Source of the DNA: Paragorgia papillata
Taxonomy: Eukaryota; Cnidaria; Anthozoa; Scleralcyonacea; Coralliidae
Reading direction: 5' to 3'
Assembly: GCA_035771165.1 (NCBI GenBank)
Contig: JAWNZC010000408.1
Coordinates: 2,294,001 to 2,358,000 of the forward strand
DNA: 64,000 nucleotides
Below are positions 33,299 through 45,892 of this stretch, in pieces. The notes under the pieces were generated by a model. It saw only the letters and a program-made list of their open reading frames with translations, was not told where the DNA came from and made no database searches. Position 1 is the stretch's first letter, and each line of letters starts with the position of its first letter. The translations under genes and the position numbers were made by a program.

Positions 33299-34288
33299 TT
33301 TCAAATCCGAGTTAGTGTTTTAGACGTGGTTTCTAAATCCTATGTGCCGTTAACAATAGCGAGGCGCAGCCGAGCTATTGTTAACGGCACATGGGATTTG
33401 GCAACCAAGTCTAAAACACTAACGAGGATTTGAAATAGCTTCTCACACATCATTAGATATTCATTGCAATGAGGGCAATCACAACAGACTGGTCGCCAAG
33501 CGCTTGCAGAGACAGGGAAAATTTTTGTTTTAAAACAGCCAGGAGTTTTGGTTCGCAAGACGTTGGATTTATTGGATAACATACATTAGATTATGTTGAA
33601 CAGCAGGTCAATTTAGCCAGGACTGATATTGAGCAGAGAAAATATAGATGACAATTGGAATAATGTAGAACTTTACAAACTAAAGAAGGCAGAAGATGTT
33701 AATGGTCGATACCAGAGAAAACAAAGCGTGTCTTGTATACTTTTGTATCTATAAAATATTATGAAAGGTAGATGGACGTTTAAACTTCATTACTTCAATC
33801 AGTCTGCAAGCAACATCACTGTTTTAGCGCTTTTCGTAGGTTTCTGTCTGTCGTCGAATAACTTAAATTGCACCAACGTAGCCTAAGTTTGGTTTCTTGT
33901 TAGTCTATTTTACTTGTAATATATGTATCGCATGTAGTCGCTTATAGTGTGAAGCGCTGTTAGGTAAAAGAATGTTGTATTTGGAACTGGTTTCTATAGC
34001 GACAGAAAACTGTATTGGGAAATGATTTCTAAATACAGCGTACTGTATTTAGAAATGTTTTCTAAATACAGTTTACTGTATTTAGAAAACATTTCTAAAT
34101 ACAGTATTGAAATTTTAAATTAACATATGTATTGTTTTCCCCTCAATTTCCCTCATCTTCTAAGCCCTGTCCACTTGAATTAATTAGATCTCTGGTTTAG
34201 ACTGGGTTTCTAGGTAAGTACATGTGACGTAAATCAAGCAACCGGATTGGCCGAAATGCTATGAATATCTAATGATGTGTGAGAAGAA
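33299..34288. repeat. Dispersed repeat, first copy (second at 54131-55688)
   Basis: It opens with a 138-bp palindrome (33299-33436) built on TGCCGTTAACAATAGC and its complement. TTCTCACACATCATTAGATA near 33440 is matched inverted at 34261-34286, so the unit is probably an inverted-repeat transposon of about 0.85 kb. TTTCTAAATACAG repeats occur at 34020-34110. The same unit, in the same orientation, lies at 54131-55688. No protein is encoded. Confidence 0.78.
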
Positions 34289-34840
34289 CACTGAAAGTCA
34301 TAAAATGTCATAAAAACTAGTTAAAATACAAGACATTTCTGACTGTTTCGCTTTGTGTCAGAACTCATCAGCATGTTCACTTATGTTCAAATATAATATG
34401 GAAAATGTTGTGAGGAACTATAAAAAGATATATTTTTCCACATACATCTCATCAAATTAAAAACTTTAACTAATATAAAGATTTATCTATACCTTTGTAA
34501 CAACGGAAACTATTCAACTGACATTACTGGGTTAAAAGGGACTTTTACTGGGGGGGGGGGGGACTGGGGGATCCTTGCCCCCCTCCCCCCCAAGTCATAT
34601 AGTTAAAGAGGCCCTGGTGGTGGGGAGGGGGAGATTAGGTTATAGTCAAAAGAATGGGAATGGGGGAGGGAGGGGTTTGTTGGGGTTTTTTTTTTTAATA
34701 AATTAGTACCAGGGTTGGTATTTAGATAGGTTATAGACGATATATTATATTAATTAATTATTTATAGACGATTTTAGTTAATTTATTGATTTTCGTACAC
34801 TTCACAAAAAAAACATAAAAATAATTTAGTTGAACCGAAT
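34289..34840. other. Non-coding; simple sequence
   Basis: A G-run at 34549-34561, GGGGAGG-rich DNA to 34675, a T-run and an AT-rich stretch lead into the transposase. No terminal repeat of the transposase element was identified. Confidence 0.55.
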
Positions 34841-36491
34841 GTGAGAAGTACTGAGAACACTCAGCGGTATCGCAACATTTTGGTTAGAGAATTGGGAAGT
34901 ATGATCGATGAGGAGCCATCTACTTCTGGCGTTATTTCTCTGTCATCTCAGCCAAACTCTAGTTCTTTTCAGAACTCTTGCACGAGTTTGGTCTCTGAGA
35001 TGCCAGTGGAAAGTATTTCAGATTGTTTGTCGCCGTCATTGGAAGAAAATTCAACCCCCAAATCGACGTATCATAGTGGTGGTGGTATTACATGCTGTGT
35101 TCCAAACTGTTTCAACAATTCTATCAGGAATAAATAAGACAAATTGTCCTTTTATGTTATTCCCAAGGATTCTAACCTAAGGAAGAAGTGACTCTACATG
35201 ATTAAACGGGAAAATTTTGTCCCATCGTCTTCCCATCGAGTTTGTTCAGCCCATTTTGTTGGAGGTACGAAAACATACATGAACAATATTCCAACCATAA
35301 ATGTGCCTAAGTCAACAACACCAACCATAGCCACGCCACGTACGACAAGAAATAGTTCAGGAGGAAGGATGACTTCAGCTCTACTACCAAAGAAACTACG
35401 ATTTGAGCAAGATGTTGAAAACAAGGAGGCAAATGAATTGAAAAGTCTGCGAGAGAAAAACCAAGAACTAAAGGAGCAGATGGAACAGCTGAAGCAGGAG
35501 CACAGTAAAAAGGTAGAGGAGTTGACCAACACTATTAACGAACTTAAGCAGAAACTAAAATTTAATGCATTCTCTCTAGAAACATTTTATGTTTTATACT
35601 GGGTTTCAAAGTTATGATTTGTTCAAGATCTTTTTCGAATTCCTGGGACCAGCAGTTAATAAACTGAACTACTGGGGATCAAATACCAGAAATGATGACT
35701 CAGTCATGCCAGAGTCATCAAAACGTGGTCCAAAGAGACAAATGAGTCCTGAACAAGAGTTGTTCATTGTCTTAGCAAGGTTGAGATGTGGTCTTCTTGA
35801 GCAAGACCTTGCTGTAAGATGCAACCTGTCCACTAGCCACCTCAGCCGGATATGCATTACATGGATTGATATACTTCATTCAAATCTGCGAGCAATACCA
35901 ATCTGGGCATCCAAGGCATCCCTCCAGAAAACTATGCCAAGTTGTTTTCAAAACTTGTACCCAACAACTAGGGTAATATTAGACTGCACAGAATTATTTA
36001 TTGAAATGGCATCTTCATACCGAACACAGAGTGCAACATTCTCAAACTACAAGCACCAGAACACAGCTAAAGGTCTTATTGGAATAGCACCTAATGGAGC
36101 AGTTACCTTTGTTTCCAAGCTGTATCTTGGTAGAACAAGTGACCAAAATATTACCAAGCACAGTGGTGTTTTACAATTATTGGAAGAAGGTGGTTCAGTT
36201 AAGGCTGACTGAGGGTTTGAAATTTTGGATGACTTATCGAAAGGTGTCACACTAAACATTCAAGCCTTCATGAGGGGTAAAGACCAGTTATCTGTTGAAG
36301 AGGAGACAGCAACAAGGAGAATTGCCTCCTTATGTATACATGTTGAGCGTGCAATTGAACGGATTAAAAACTATAGGATACTCCAAGGAAGGTATCCAAC
36401 AAGCATGATTGCAGAGCTAAATAAAATTTGAGTGATTTGTTGTTACCTTGTTAATTTTTTACCTCCTTTAGTTAGTGATGGTAATACATAA
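34841..36491 (+). pseudogene. THAP + DDE transposase, Harbinger/ISL2EU type, decayed
   Basis: The N-terminus has a Ser-rich region and then a THAP-type zinc finger: CCVPNCFNNS (about 35092) and HRVCSAHF (about 35236). A coiled coil follows (LKSLREKNQELKEQMEQLKQ). Then comes NKLNYWGSN and a helix-turn-helix (SPEQELFIVLARLRCGLLEQ). The DDE_Tnp_4 catalytic core shows VILDCTELFIE (first Asp), VKAD (second Asp, at 36207-36209) and RIASLCIHVERAIERIKNYR (Glu). It ends VICCYLVNFLPPL to TAA 36489. Four stops (35135, 35188, 36210, 36429) and one frame change near 35590 break it. Two stops replace positions where Trp is expected (THAP and the C-terminal block). Confidence 0.9.
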
Positions 36492-37563
36492 TAGATGAAA
36501 ACTATTTTGGAAATTTAAAAAAACAAATCAGTACGGTAGGTATAAAAAAATTAAAATGAATTAAATATTAAAAGTCAGGTATTCAGATCTTAGGAATAAA
36601 ATGTTTTTCATATCATTTGGTTGTGTTTAGATATTTGTTTTAATGTATGCTGTAATTGTTAGTGTGGTGAGGTCTGATACATAATCAGTGATAAGAACTA
36701 TTATAATCAGCCAGGGGGTGCATGCAGTAAATTTTTAACTTAAAATCAATTTTATACAGTTCGACAAACTGAATTCAAAAAAAACATTTTTCTATTGATG
36801 GAACTTAGAATTAACCCATTGAGGGACATATGTACCCCACTCTGCTGAATAAAATCATCTGGCATTAACCAGAATATAGTGGTGTACCCTTGCCTTCAAT
36901 GGGTTAATGTAGCAATGTTGACAAACATTGTGAAATTAATACTGACATTATCTGTGTGCAACTGGAAAGGATCCTCATCATTTCACTTGCAACAAAATAA
37001 ATATGCAAGGACGTTACTTTTCATTTTTGCCAAGGACTGTAATGTACCGACTTATTATATATGCCAAATAACGAGGACTGTAATGTACTGACTTATTATA
37101 TATGCTTATAACATTTATATTGTTACCAAGAAGCATAATAATTTATTATGCCTCTTGGTAACAATATAAATGTTATAACCACCCAGCAACTGCCAGGTAG
37201 GCTAATAATTATTTAGTTAAATTTTAATAATATTTATTTAACTGAATGTCATGCCTTTAGAATTTCAGGCATCATAAATTTGAAATAAAAATCTGAGAGT
37301 TTAGGAAGCATGTTCTTGTTCGTTGTTCCATAATTGTTTGTCAGAATAAATTATTTCTATACAAATATCTTCCTGTGTATAAACAATGAAATCTAAAAAA
37401 GGTAACTGGCATAAAGTTCCATTACAATATTACTTATGCACGCGATGACATGATGCCCGCATTATAAGGCAGACACAAAATGGGACAACATCCAACCCAC
37501 CCTTTACGGAAAGAGCTTGTAATCCCATATCCTAGCTGGGTCTTGACTTCACTTCCTGTTACT
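36492..37563. other. Non-coding; two hairpin repeats
   Basis: A hairpin at 36811-36908 has ends ATTAACCCATTGAGGG and CAATGGGTTAAT. A second, nearly perfect one is at 37106-37178 (TTATAACATTTATATTG and complement). GGACTGTAATGTACCGACTT repeats with one change at 37033 and 37075. No gene was recognised. Confidence 0.65.
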
Positions 37564-37568
37564 GTAAT

Positions 37569-37715
37569 TGTTAGATATTCAACTACCACACGTGTTTCAT
37601 AAGAAGACGTTTAATTCATAACAGAAAGGTCTTTTATACCTACTACATACATGCTAATTAGATGAGCCACGAATATGTTAATACTTAATAAGTAAATATT
37701 TTAATAATTACAACA
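37569..37715 (-). repeat. 3' LTR of the gypsy element (147 bp)
   Basis: It begins TGTTAGATATTCAACTACC on the + strand and ends ATTACAACA (TG...CA). It is identical to the other LTR except for one extra AAG/AGA trinucleotide near 37600. Confidence 0.95.
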
Positions 37716-37731
37716 CTCGTCTCTCCTTACA
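37716..37731 (-). other. Polypurine tract of the gypsy element
   Basis: On the - strand, AAGGAGAGACGAG lies directly upstream of the 3' LTR, as required for plus-strand priming. Confidence 0.75.
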
Positions 37732-37982
37732 ATAAAAAATGTTAATTTTTTTTGTAACTGTTTTTTGCTGTACTATCCTAATTCAAAGTTAAATACTCTA
37801 TCTAATGCATGACTATATTTTAAATAATTAACAAAATTAGAAAATGTTTAACCTAATACTATTCACTAAAACGTTTTGGTTTAGTCCTCACTCTAGCGGG
37901 ATATCTCCTCTCTGATACAACTGAAGTTACAGTTCGAGAGTCCATCTGATTTTCTGTCAGGTCGGCGGAAATAGACGATGTA

Positions 37983-40900
37983 CTAGCTAGAATTCGATAA
38001 TGAACTGTTCTTTGGTTCTTCTGAGTTTGGGATTACAGCTGTATTCATTCCTTCATTCACGGTGGTATCCTGGATCACCTTAGGTAATATCGCATCCGGT
38101 ATATCAGTTTCTACTCTTGAGGTAGACGAATTAACTGGTTTCCTCTGGCTAGATAAAGAGTGGTCTGCTGGAGTTACCCAAGGTACTACAGGTATAGCTG
38201 AATTCTCTCCAGGACTCCCTTCCATTGTCTTGATTTGGTCTAGACTGTACAGTTGATCAATGTGTCTTTTCCAGATGTGTTCACCAACTTGAATTCCATA
38301 AGTTAGAGGTCCACGTTTCTCCACCACAACGCCTCTAATCCAGGTTTCGGACCGAGCTCGATAATCTCGTACCAGCACAGGTTCTCCAACAGCAAGAACG
38401 CGTAGCTTCCTGGAGGAAGGAAAAACCACCTGCTTCTTCTGCACAGTGTTACGCAGATCTGGTCGTAATAAGGTCAACCTTAATTGTTCGTAACTGTCGA
38501 CCCAGGAATAATTCTGCAGGGGGACAGTTGGTGGTACGATGTGGCGTTGACCGATAAGACAACAGAAATGCAGCAATCTTCTGACTAAGAGTACCAGGAT
38601 CATCTTTCTTCAACTTCATAGCTTCTTTGAAAGTTCTTACCATTCTCTCAGCCTCACCATTTGAGCTGGGGTGATATGGTGCAGATAGAATATGGGCAAT
38701 ACCATTGGTCCTCAAGAATTCTTTAAATTCATGAGACGTAAATTGTGGGCCGTTGTCGGATACCAATTGCTCAGGTAATCCATACGCAGCAAAAAGAAAT
38801 CTTAATGCATTAATAGTTAGAGCCACTGCTGTAGAAGACATTCTTAAGACTTCTGGCCACTTAGATCGCGCATCTACGACAACCATGAACATTTCATTCA
38901 TAAATGGACCAAGGAAATCCACGTGAATCCTCTGCCAAGGCTTACCCAGCCACAACCACGAATTCAGCGGTGCAGAGGGCGGTGCAGCTCTGGTGATTTG
39001 ACAGACATGGCAATCTTTAACACACTACTGACATCCAAATTAGGCCACCATACATGCATTCGGGCTAAGGACTTCATCTTAACGATTCCCGGATGGTTCT
39101 CGTGCAACGTTTCCAACACTTGGTGCTGGTATTTCTCAGGAATAATTACACGTATCCCACGTAAAAGACATCCTTCTTCCACGGTCAACTCCGTTTGATG
39201 ACGATAATATGGTAATACTTCTGGAGGAAGATCTTTCTGGTCAGGCCAACCGTTTAATAGAAAGTTCCTCACTCGTGATAAGGTCGGGTCATGCTGGGTT
39301 GCATGACTAATATTCCGGGCAGAAACAGGTAACTTATTTATTTGCATGATATTAACCATGGAGACTTCCTCTTCCCCAATCAACAGCTCTTTAGAGACGT
39401 TGCTTCCTTCAACGGGTAACCGGGACAACCCATCAGCATTCCCATTTCGTGTAGTAGACCGATAATTAATATCATACTGATAAGCGGATAATTTAATGGC
39501 CCATCTCTGTAATCTTGATGCCGCTAAAACAGGAATTCCTGTCTTGGGACCCAGGATGGCCCATGGTTGTTAGAGGTTGATGATCAGTGATTAATGTAAA
39601 CCGCCGTCCGTACAAATATTCATGGAATTTCTGAATTCCAAAAATAATTGACAAGGCTTCCTTCTCGATCTGCGAGTAATTCTTCTCAGCTGATGATAAC
39701 GATCTAGAGGCAAAGGCTATGGGGTGCTCTTCCCCACCAGGGTACACATGCGATAATACTGCTCCAAGTCCCCAGGGAGATGCATCCGCAGCCAGTACTA
39801 GGGGTTTCTCTGGATCATAGTGAACCAACACCTCGGCTGTGGTTAACTTGGTTTTTAACCTTTCAAAAACAGCTTGGCAATTGGAATCCCAGGACCACTT
39901 CACCCCCTTTCCCAGCAACAGGTTTAGGGGCTGAGCATTACTAGACATCTCTGGAATAAACTTTCGGTAATAGTTAACCAACCCAAGGAAAGACTGTAGC
40001 TCTTTCACATTCTGGGGAACCGGTACCTTGGAAATTGCTTCTAACTTGGTCGCGGAAGACTGGATGCCAGAAGCATCAACTTTAAACGCAAAATACTCAA
40101 CAGATGGCTGCATCAAAGCACATTTCTCCCGCCTTAGCTTGATCCCGAACTGCTGTAATCGTTGCAATGTTGCTTCGAGATTTTGGAGATGCTCAGCATC
40201 ATCTTTCCCTGTAATCAGTTGGTCATCCAAAATACAACCTACTCCCTGTAAACCCGCCAAAACTTTATCCATAGTTTCTTGGAACACAGCTGGGGCGGAA
40301 GCAACTCCAAAAGGTAATCGAGTGTATCTATACAGACCTTGGTGGGTATTAATGGTCACATAGGCTCTTGACTCGTTATCTAATAGGACTTGCTGATATG
40401 CATGGGAGAGATCCAACTTGGAAAATTTCTTACCCCCATTTAAATTAGCGAATAAATCCTCTGCCTTTGGCAGCGGGTACTGGTGTACTTCAAGGTCATT
40501 ATTCACAGTAACTTTGTAGTCCCCACAGATTCGCACCGTCCCATCAGGCTTTAACACAGGAACAATGGGGGCTGCCCAAGTGGAATAACTAACTTTCTCC
40601 AGAACACCCTGTGTTTCTAATCGTTTTAATTCATCATTAATCTTACCTTTCAATGCATACGGCACAGCACGCGGCTTAAAAAACTTTGGTTTGGCCTCAG
40701 CTTTTACCTCCAGTTTGGCAGTTACTCCCTTCGGCATAGTTCCCAATGTATCTTCAAAGACATCGGCGTACTTCACCATCAGGTTTTCCACACTCTGAAC
40801 GACTGGTAATTTCTTTATCACTTGCCAGTTTAGGCTGATTTTTGCCAACCAATTCCTCCCGAACAAAGGCGGTCCACTACCCCGAACCACGATCAAAGGT

Positions 40901-41381
40901 AATTTTTCTTTCTGCTTCCCGTACTGGACCTCTACTTCTATCTGGCCAACTACAGGAACAACTTGCCCTGTGTACGTCTTTAACATCGCCTCAGTAGTTG
41001 TCATTGGAATATCTTTGAACTTCTCTTTGTATAGGGCTTCCGATATAATGGACAACGCAGCACCGGTATCGAGTTCCATTTCACAATGCTGCGATTCTAT
41101 TTCCAAAGGAATAACAATTTCTTCTGCAGAGTTCGATGTCACCGAGAACAGCGGCCATCCTTGCACTGTATCTGGTTGCACAAAAGCTTCGGTATCTTCA
41201 CTTCCCTCCGCCAACAACCGAATCTTTGACGATTTCTTCTTCAACTTTCCCTCCGGCCATTTTGAACCACTCGACTTCGTTGAAGAACCTTTTGCCACAG
41301 GTTTTGGACATTTTCGGCGAAGATGACCAGTTTCTTTGCAATTATAACATCGAGACTTCTTGTAATAACAGGACTCCGGTT
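37983..41381 (-). pseudogene. Gypsy gag C-terminus and pol (PR-RT-RH-IN), frameshifted
   Basis: It starts in the second CCHC zinc knuckle (CYNCKETGHLRRKC, about 41361-41320). Then come protease (LDTGAALSIIS), reverse transcriptase (PDGTVRICGDYK, LPFGVASAPAVFQ, and ILDDQLITG for the usual Y-x-D-D), RNase H (AADASPWGLGAVLSH, TDHQPL), integrase zinc part (HENHPGIVKMKSLAR, WWPNL) and integrase core (VDFLGPF, VSDNGPQF, SSNGEAERMVRTF). A chromodomain-free tail follows. Frameshifts lie near 39550, 38960 and 38500. Known role: polyprotein for reverse transcription and integration. It is not functional as read. The first residue of the RT active motif is Ile instead of Tyr. Confidence 0.93.
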
Positions 41382-41729
41382 CATGGTTTCAGATAGACTT
41401 CACGGTTTGCAAGGTTACATCTGACTGGATAGCTTTCAACGCCGGTAGTCCTGTTGGTCAACCAATTAACGACGAACGTCCAAAATAGAGCGCGGTATCA
41501 AGTAACTGCATGCGTAATCAACAGGTTGCCATACGAACTTTTACATTTAACCAAGGGGCAAAGATAAAGCGCAGTATAGTAACTGCATGCATACACACGA
41601 TACAATACACAGGAAAGGTGTTATTCTGATAACTCGACCACTCAAGTGACTGAATCCGGCAAGTAATATATATCCGGCATGCATATATCCCTCATCAAAC
41701 CACACACGATGAAAACTAGAAATATGCGC

Positions 41730-42166
41730 GGGGGTGTTCATATGATCCCGGTAAGCTAGCCAGCCTGGTACCTCAGTCACAATTATTTCCCTATTAAAAT
41801 TTCGGTCGTGTTCATATGGAAAATTTTCCCATATAACACACCGTCCCGCTTACCGGAATGAAGTCATTAAGGACAAAAAGTTATTTATTTCGATGGGATT
41901 TAAGGATAGTTGAAGATTTTATTCTTTAGTGGAATATAAATCTCAATTGTATAAGAAAAGGATTGATTTTGAAGCAGAAAAATCAGTGCGATACAACAGA
42001 ATTGTGATCTTTGATGGCAGATGTCTTGACACGGATCACCAGACAAGCTAAATTTAGATTTTTCCGGCCTCGGTAAGCGGGATGAAAACTATCATATGAA
42101 CACAAAACAAACTTCATCTCACTTACCGGGGCTGGCCCGCTTACCGGGGATCATATGAACACCCCC
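41730..42166. mobile_element. 437-bp MITE inside the 41390 transposon
   Basis: The ends are GGGGGTGTTCATATGATCCC and its complement GGGGATCATATGAACACCCCC (ends 42166). GGTAAGC / GCTTACCGG motifs repeat inside. No duplication of the flank is obvious. It is non-coding. Confidence 0.85.
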
Positions 42167-42800
42167 TAAACCGGCTTTGGTTTCTAAATTTTGATACTAC
42201 CTTAGATCATTGCTTGGAATGGGGTCAACAATCAATGATGCATAATGTGCGGGAACTTTATTTGTTAGGTTAAAGGACGATCGTTTTAAAGTAGTTATAC
42301 CAAACATGTGTCATGGTTTGCAGAAATGTTCCTAATTAGTTGGTGTTTGAAAAACGGAACAAAATATTAAACAAAATGAGATGAGAAACCCAAAATTGTT
42401 AGTTTAATAAGATTAATCGTATATATGCAGTTTTTCTGTCCCTGTGGCACTTTAATAATGCATGCGAGCCATTCGCCGATAAAATGACAAGTTAAAGGAA
42501 ACTCGGCATTAACTCTTTATCTTATCTATATTCTATAAACATTTATGCCGGCTATCAATCACAATTGTAATTAGCAATGTTTGCGTTGCAGTTATATGTT
42601 CCGCCTTCTTGGCAAAAAATTAGCAAATTTTGCTTGAGTCATGACTCGTGACAGATGCTTTTATATATAGTCATTAACTTTCCTACTCCAAAAAAGAAAG
42701 TATAGGAAATTACCTAATACGAAGACATAAACGTGGATACAAAACTCTTTACTGACCAGATTATTTCTAGCTCGATTGATTTATTGTCTTGTATACGACA

Positions 42801-43887
42801 ATGAGTCAGCGTGGCCGTGGTTATTGCCCGGGTTGCAAGGCCGAATATTTCAACCGTTCTAAACCGCCAAACTGTGGTATGTGTGGATTTGCGTTAGGAG
42901 GCACGTTCGAACCGGCGGCTAAGAAGCACAAGTACTCTCCCCGAGCCGTTCAAATATCTGAAGGTATCTTTAGTGTAAAGACCAGCAACAGAGACGATCG
43001 CTGTTTTGTCACTACAGATGGAACTATGTGGTTCTGCAGTGTCGAGGAATGCAAGATTAAAAGATCGGTTCAACATAATTCATCCCGTTTAGAGGAGTTT
43101 AGCTGCAAACATATTGTTGAAGCCAAAAACACTGATCGTACCCCCCCAGTTGCCATCCTAACACCCGATTTATCCACATTCGTTTGCAGTGAGACAATTA
43201 AAAAATAACTGCAGGATATGCTAGATGCTACTAAGTTTGAAAACACAGTCATCCAAGTATCCGATGCTAGCTTTTCTGTTTTGGGGCCAGCTACAGCAAG
43301 CAACTTGTTAGGTTATTGCCATGTCCGCAAAAGTACAAGTTCTGAGAACCGGCTTTTGTGCACGGGAAAGGATTGTCGCAGCTACGCGTCTAAAGGCAAA
43401 CAAACCAAGACGAAGTCTATGTGTATCCACATAAATATGTTGCGTTCTTCTCTGCCCCGGCGTACCGAGCCTCCTGCTAGTGCCAATTGTCCTGTTATAA
43501 AACCTGCTAACGCACCAATAACAGAGTCCGATTCTGTTTCATCTTTCAAAACGAAGCGTCTTTCAACCTTATTGTTGGCCGAAAAAGTTAGAGTGTTGCC
43601 TTATATTATTCCGCATATTGTGCTTGAATCAATAGGCAAACGAGATGCATGCACACTGCTTGGTGTCGGTGAAGGTTGGCCAATAACGCTTGCTCCCAGT
43701 GATATCAACGATTGTCAACTTTGTGGTTTGCCATTGGGCGACGTATCTAATCATCCAGGACAGGCAAATAACAATCCTATATACTTAATTACAGAGCTAA
43801 ACCCTTTTCGAATAGTGAGTGTTAAAGTCAGGTTCTGTTCAGCTCGTAATTGTTTGGCGATGCATCAAGCTTCAGTGGAGAAATTAG
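42801..43887 (+). pseudogene. Cys-rich KDZ/HMGXB3-like transposon protein, first exon
   Basis: It begins MSQRGRGYCPGCKAEYFNRS, then CGMCGFALGG, a C-x2-C ... C-x2-C zinc ribbon. A SWIM-like Cys/His set follows (SSRLEEFSCKHI) and a second half with CTGKDCRSYASKGKQTK and ...CIHI. This arrangement resembles cnidarian and fish proteins annotated as HMG domain-containing 3-like, which belong with KDZ transposases; I assign it from memory of the pattern only. One in-frame stop (TAA 43206-43208) breaks it. The last codon splits at a gtaaat donor (43888), so it is a first exon. The transposase catalytic exon is not found; a foldback element sits in the intron. Confidence 0.55.
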
Positions 43888-43947
43888 GTAAATATATATT
43901 TTGGAAAAGGGACATCAGACTTTAACGGTATAAGGGGGATGTTTATA

Positions 43948-45883
43948 TAGACTGAAAGCCAGCCGCCGATCTCATCTCGTTCTCACTCGCTGAGAGTAGC
44001 GTCTGAATTCAATGGGCGATAATGCCGTCCAGTGACGTCACTACGAAGAAACCTGGTAGTGAAATCTGATTGGTTGACATGTTTCTAATTTGGGATAATT
44101 ATAGAATTATAGAATAATAAACAATCTGAATTCCTTCCATCTTGTCAAATATATGGGGGCGGCTGGTTTTCAGACTACAGAATACTCTCAACTTGGTAGA
44201 TATTTAATGCAGGGATGTGATATTTTGGTCCCCGGTGCCTTTGGACTTTCATGTTGACGGCTTTTGAATGGTTCCGAGGGGAGAAGCGGTGAGTATATCA
44301 AGTGGCATTGCATATTAATTGAGCGCGGCATCTTGTCAGTTGTGGAACAAGATGGCTAGTAATTTCAGAACTACTCATTGTTAAAATATATTGTGTACGT
44401 ATGTTATTAGATGTTGAATAAGCTTTCAATCCATGCATAGTTCAAGTTTCCCCGTTATGTGAAACTTGTTAAAATGTCAAAAATGTGCGAACCGTTGTTT
44501 GAAATAATATCACAGACAGGAAATTGACTTCTCACAAGTGTTAATACAGAATTTTAGATTTTTTTTTAAATACTTAACGCGCAACATCGCGAGATATATA
44601 TCAAACAGAAGCTATTGAAAAATCCTATTTGGGGTAGAAATTTCTAGTTTTTAGCTAAACGGAGAAAAATTTTTAAATGGGGAAACGTCTGTCATTTGAT
44701 TCATTGCGTGAATGTATTGTACTATTGTTGACTTCGAATTATTACAGTGTAAACCTTCTGAATGCTACAATCCACTTTATTCTGTATTTTAGTATTTCAC
44801 TCTGGCTATATTATTACACTGTAACGGCAAACCATTCTAGTCGTTAGGCCACTAAGGTTAAAGAGTTACGGTTATACCATGGCAAAACCTACTCTGACCG
44901 CTGAGGCTTTTTTTTATACTCTGGGCTACACCAGGCGATTTTACGCGTTCCTGCCTGGGAGGCCGATGGATTGAAAGGGTTGAATAAAAGCTATGAATTC
45001 AAATGTGAAGTTACTGAAATTTTTCTGTTTTGGCTAGAAAGCCGCAAATGTTTCAAAAGCTTCATAATGGTAAGATCATGATGCATTCGAAGTAAACAAT
45101 ATTACTGATTTCATATACATTCACGCAATGAATCAAATGAAGACGATTACCCATTTAAAAAATATTTTCCATTTAGCTAGAAACTAGAAATTTCTACCCC
45201 AAATAGCATTTTTCAATAGCTTCTGTTTGATATATATCTCGATGTTGCGCGTTAAGTATTTAAAAAAAAATCTAAAATTCTGTATTAACACTTGTGAGAA
45301 GTCAATTTCCTGTCTATTTGTACAATATTATTTCGAAGAACGGTTCGCACATTTTTGACGTTTTAACAAGTTTCACATAACGGAGAAACTTGACTATACA
45401 TAGAATGAAAGCTTATTCAACATCTGATAACATACGTACACAATATATTTTAACAATGAGTAGTTCTAAAATCACTAGCCATCTTGTTCCACAACTGACA
45501 AGATGCCGCGCTCAATTAATATGCAATGCCACTTGATATACTCACCGCTTCTCCCCTCGGAACCATTCAAAAGCCGTCAACATGAAAGTCCAAAGGCACC
45601 GGGGACCAAAATATCACAGCCCTGCATTAAATATCTACCAAGTTGAGAGTATTCTGTAGTCTGAAAACCAGCCGCCGTATATTTGACAAGATGGAAGGAA
45701 TTCAGATTGTTTATTATTCTATAATTCTATAATTATCCCAAATTAGAAACATGTCAACCAATCAGATTTCACTACCAGGTTTCTTCGTAGTGACGTCACT
45801 GGACGGCATTATCGCCCATTGAATTCAGACGCTACTCTCAGCGAGTGAGAACGAGATGAGATCGGCGGCTGGCTTTCAGTCTA
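43948..45883. mobile_element. Foldback element (1.94 kb), 9-bp duplication
   Basis: The ends are TAGACTGAAAGCC and GGCTTTCAGTCTA. Arms of about 765 bp (to about 44715, from about 45116) pair almost completely around a 400-bp centre. A perfect 9-bp duplication ATGTTTATA flanks it (43939-43947, 45884-45892). Long inverted repeats with 9-bp duplications are usual for MULE-type foldbacks. Inner arm sequence (ACGTATGTTATTAGA, AAGCTTTCA) is shared with the 28271 element. It has no coding capacity. Confidence 0.93.
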
Positions 45884-45892
45884 ATGTTTATA

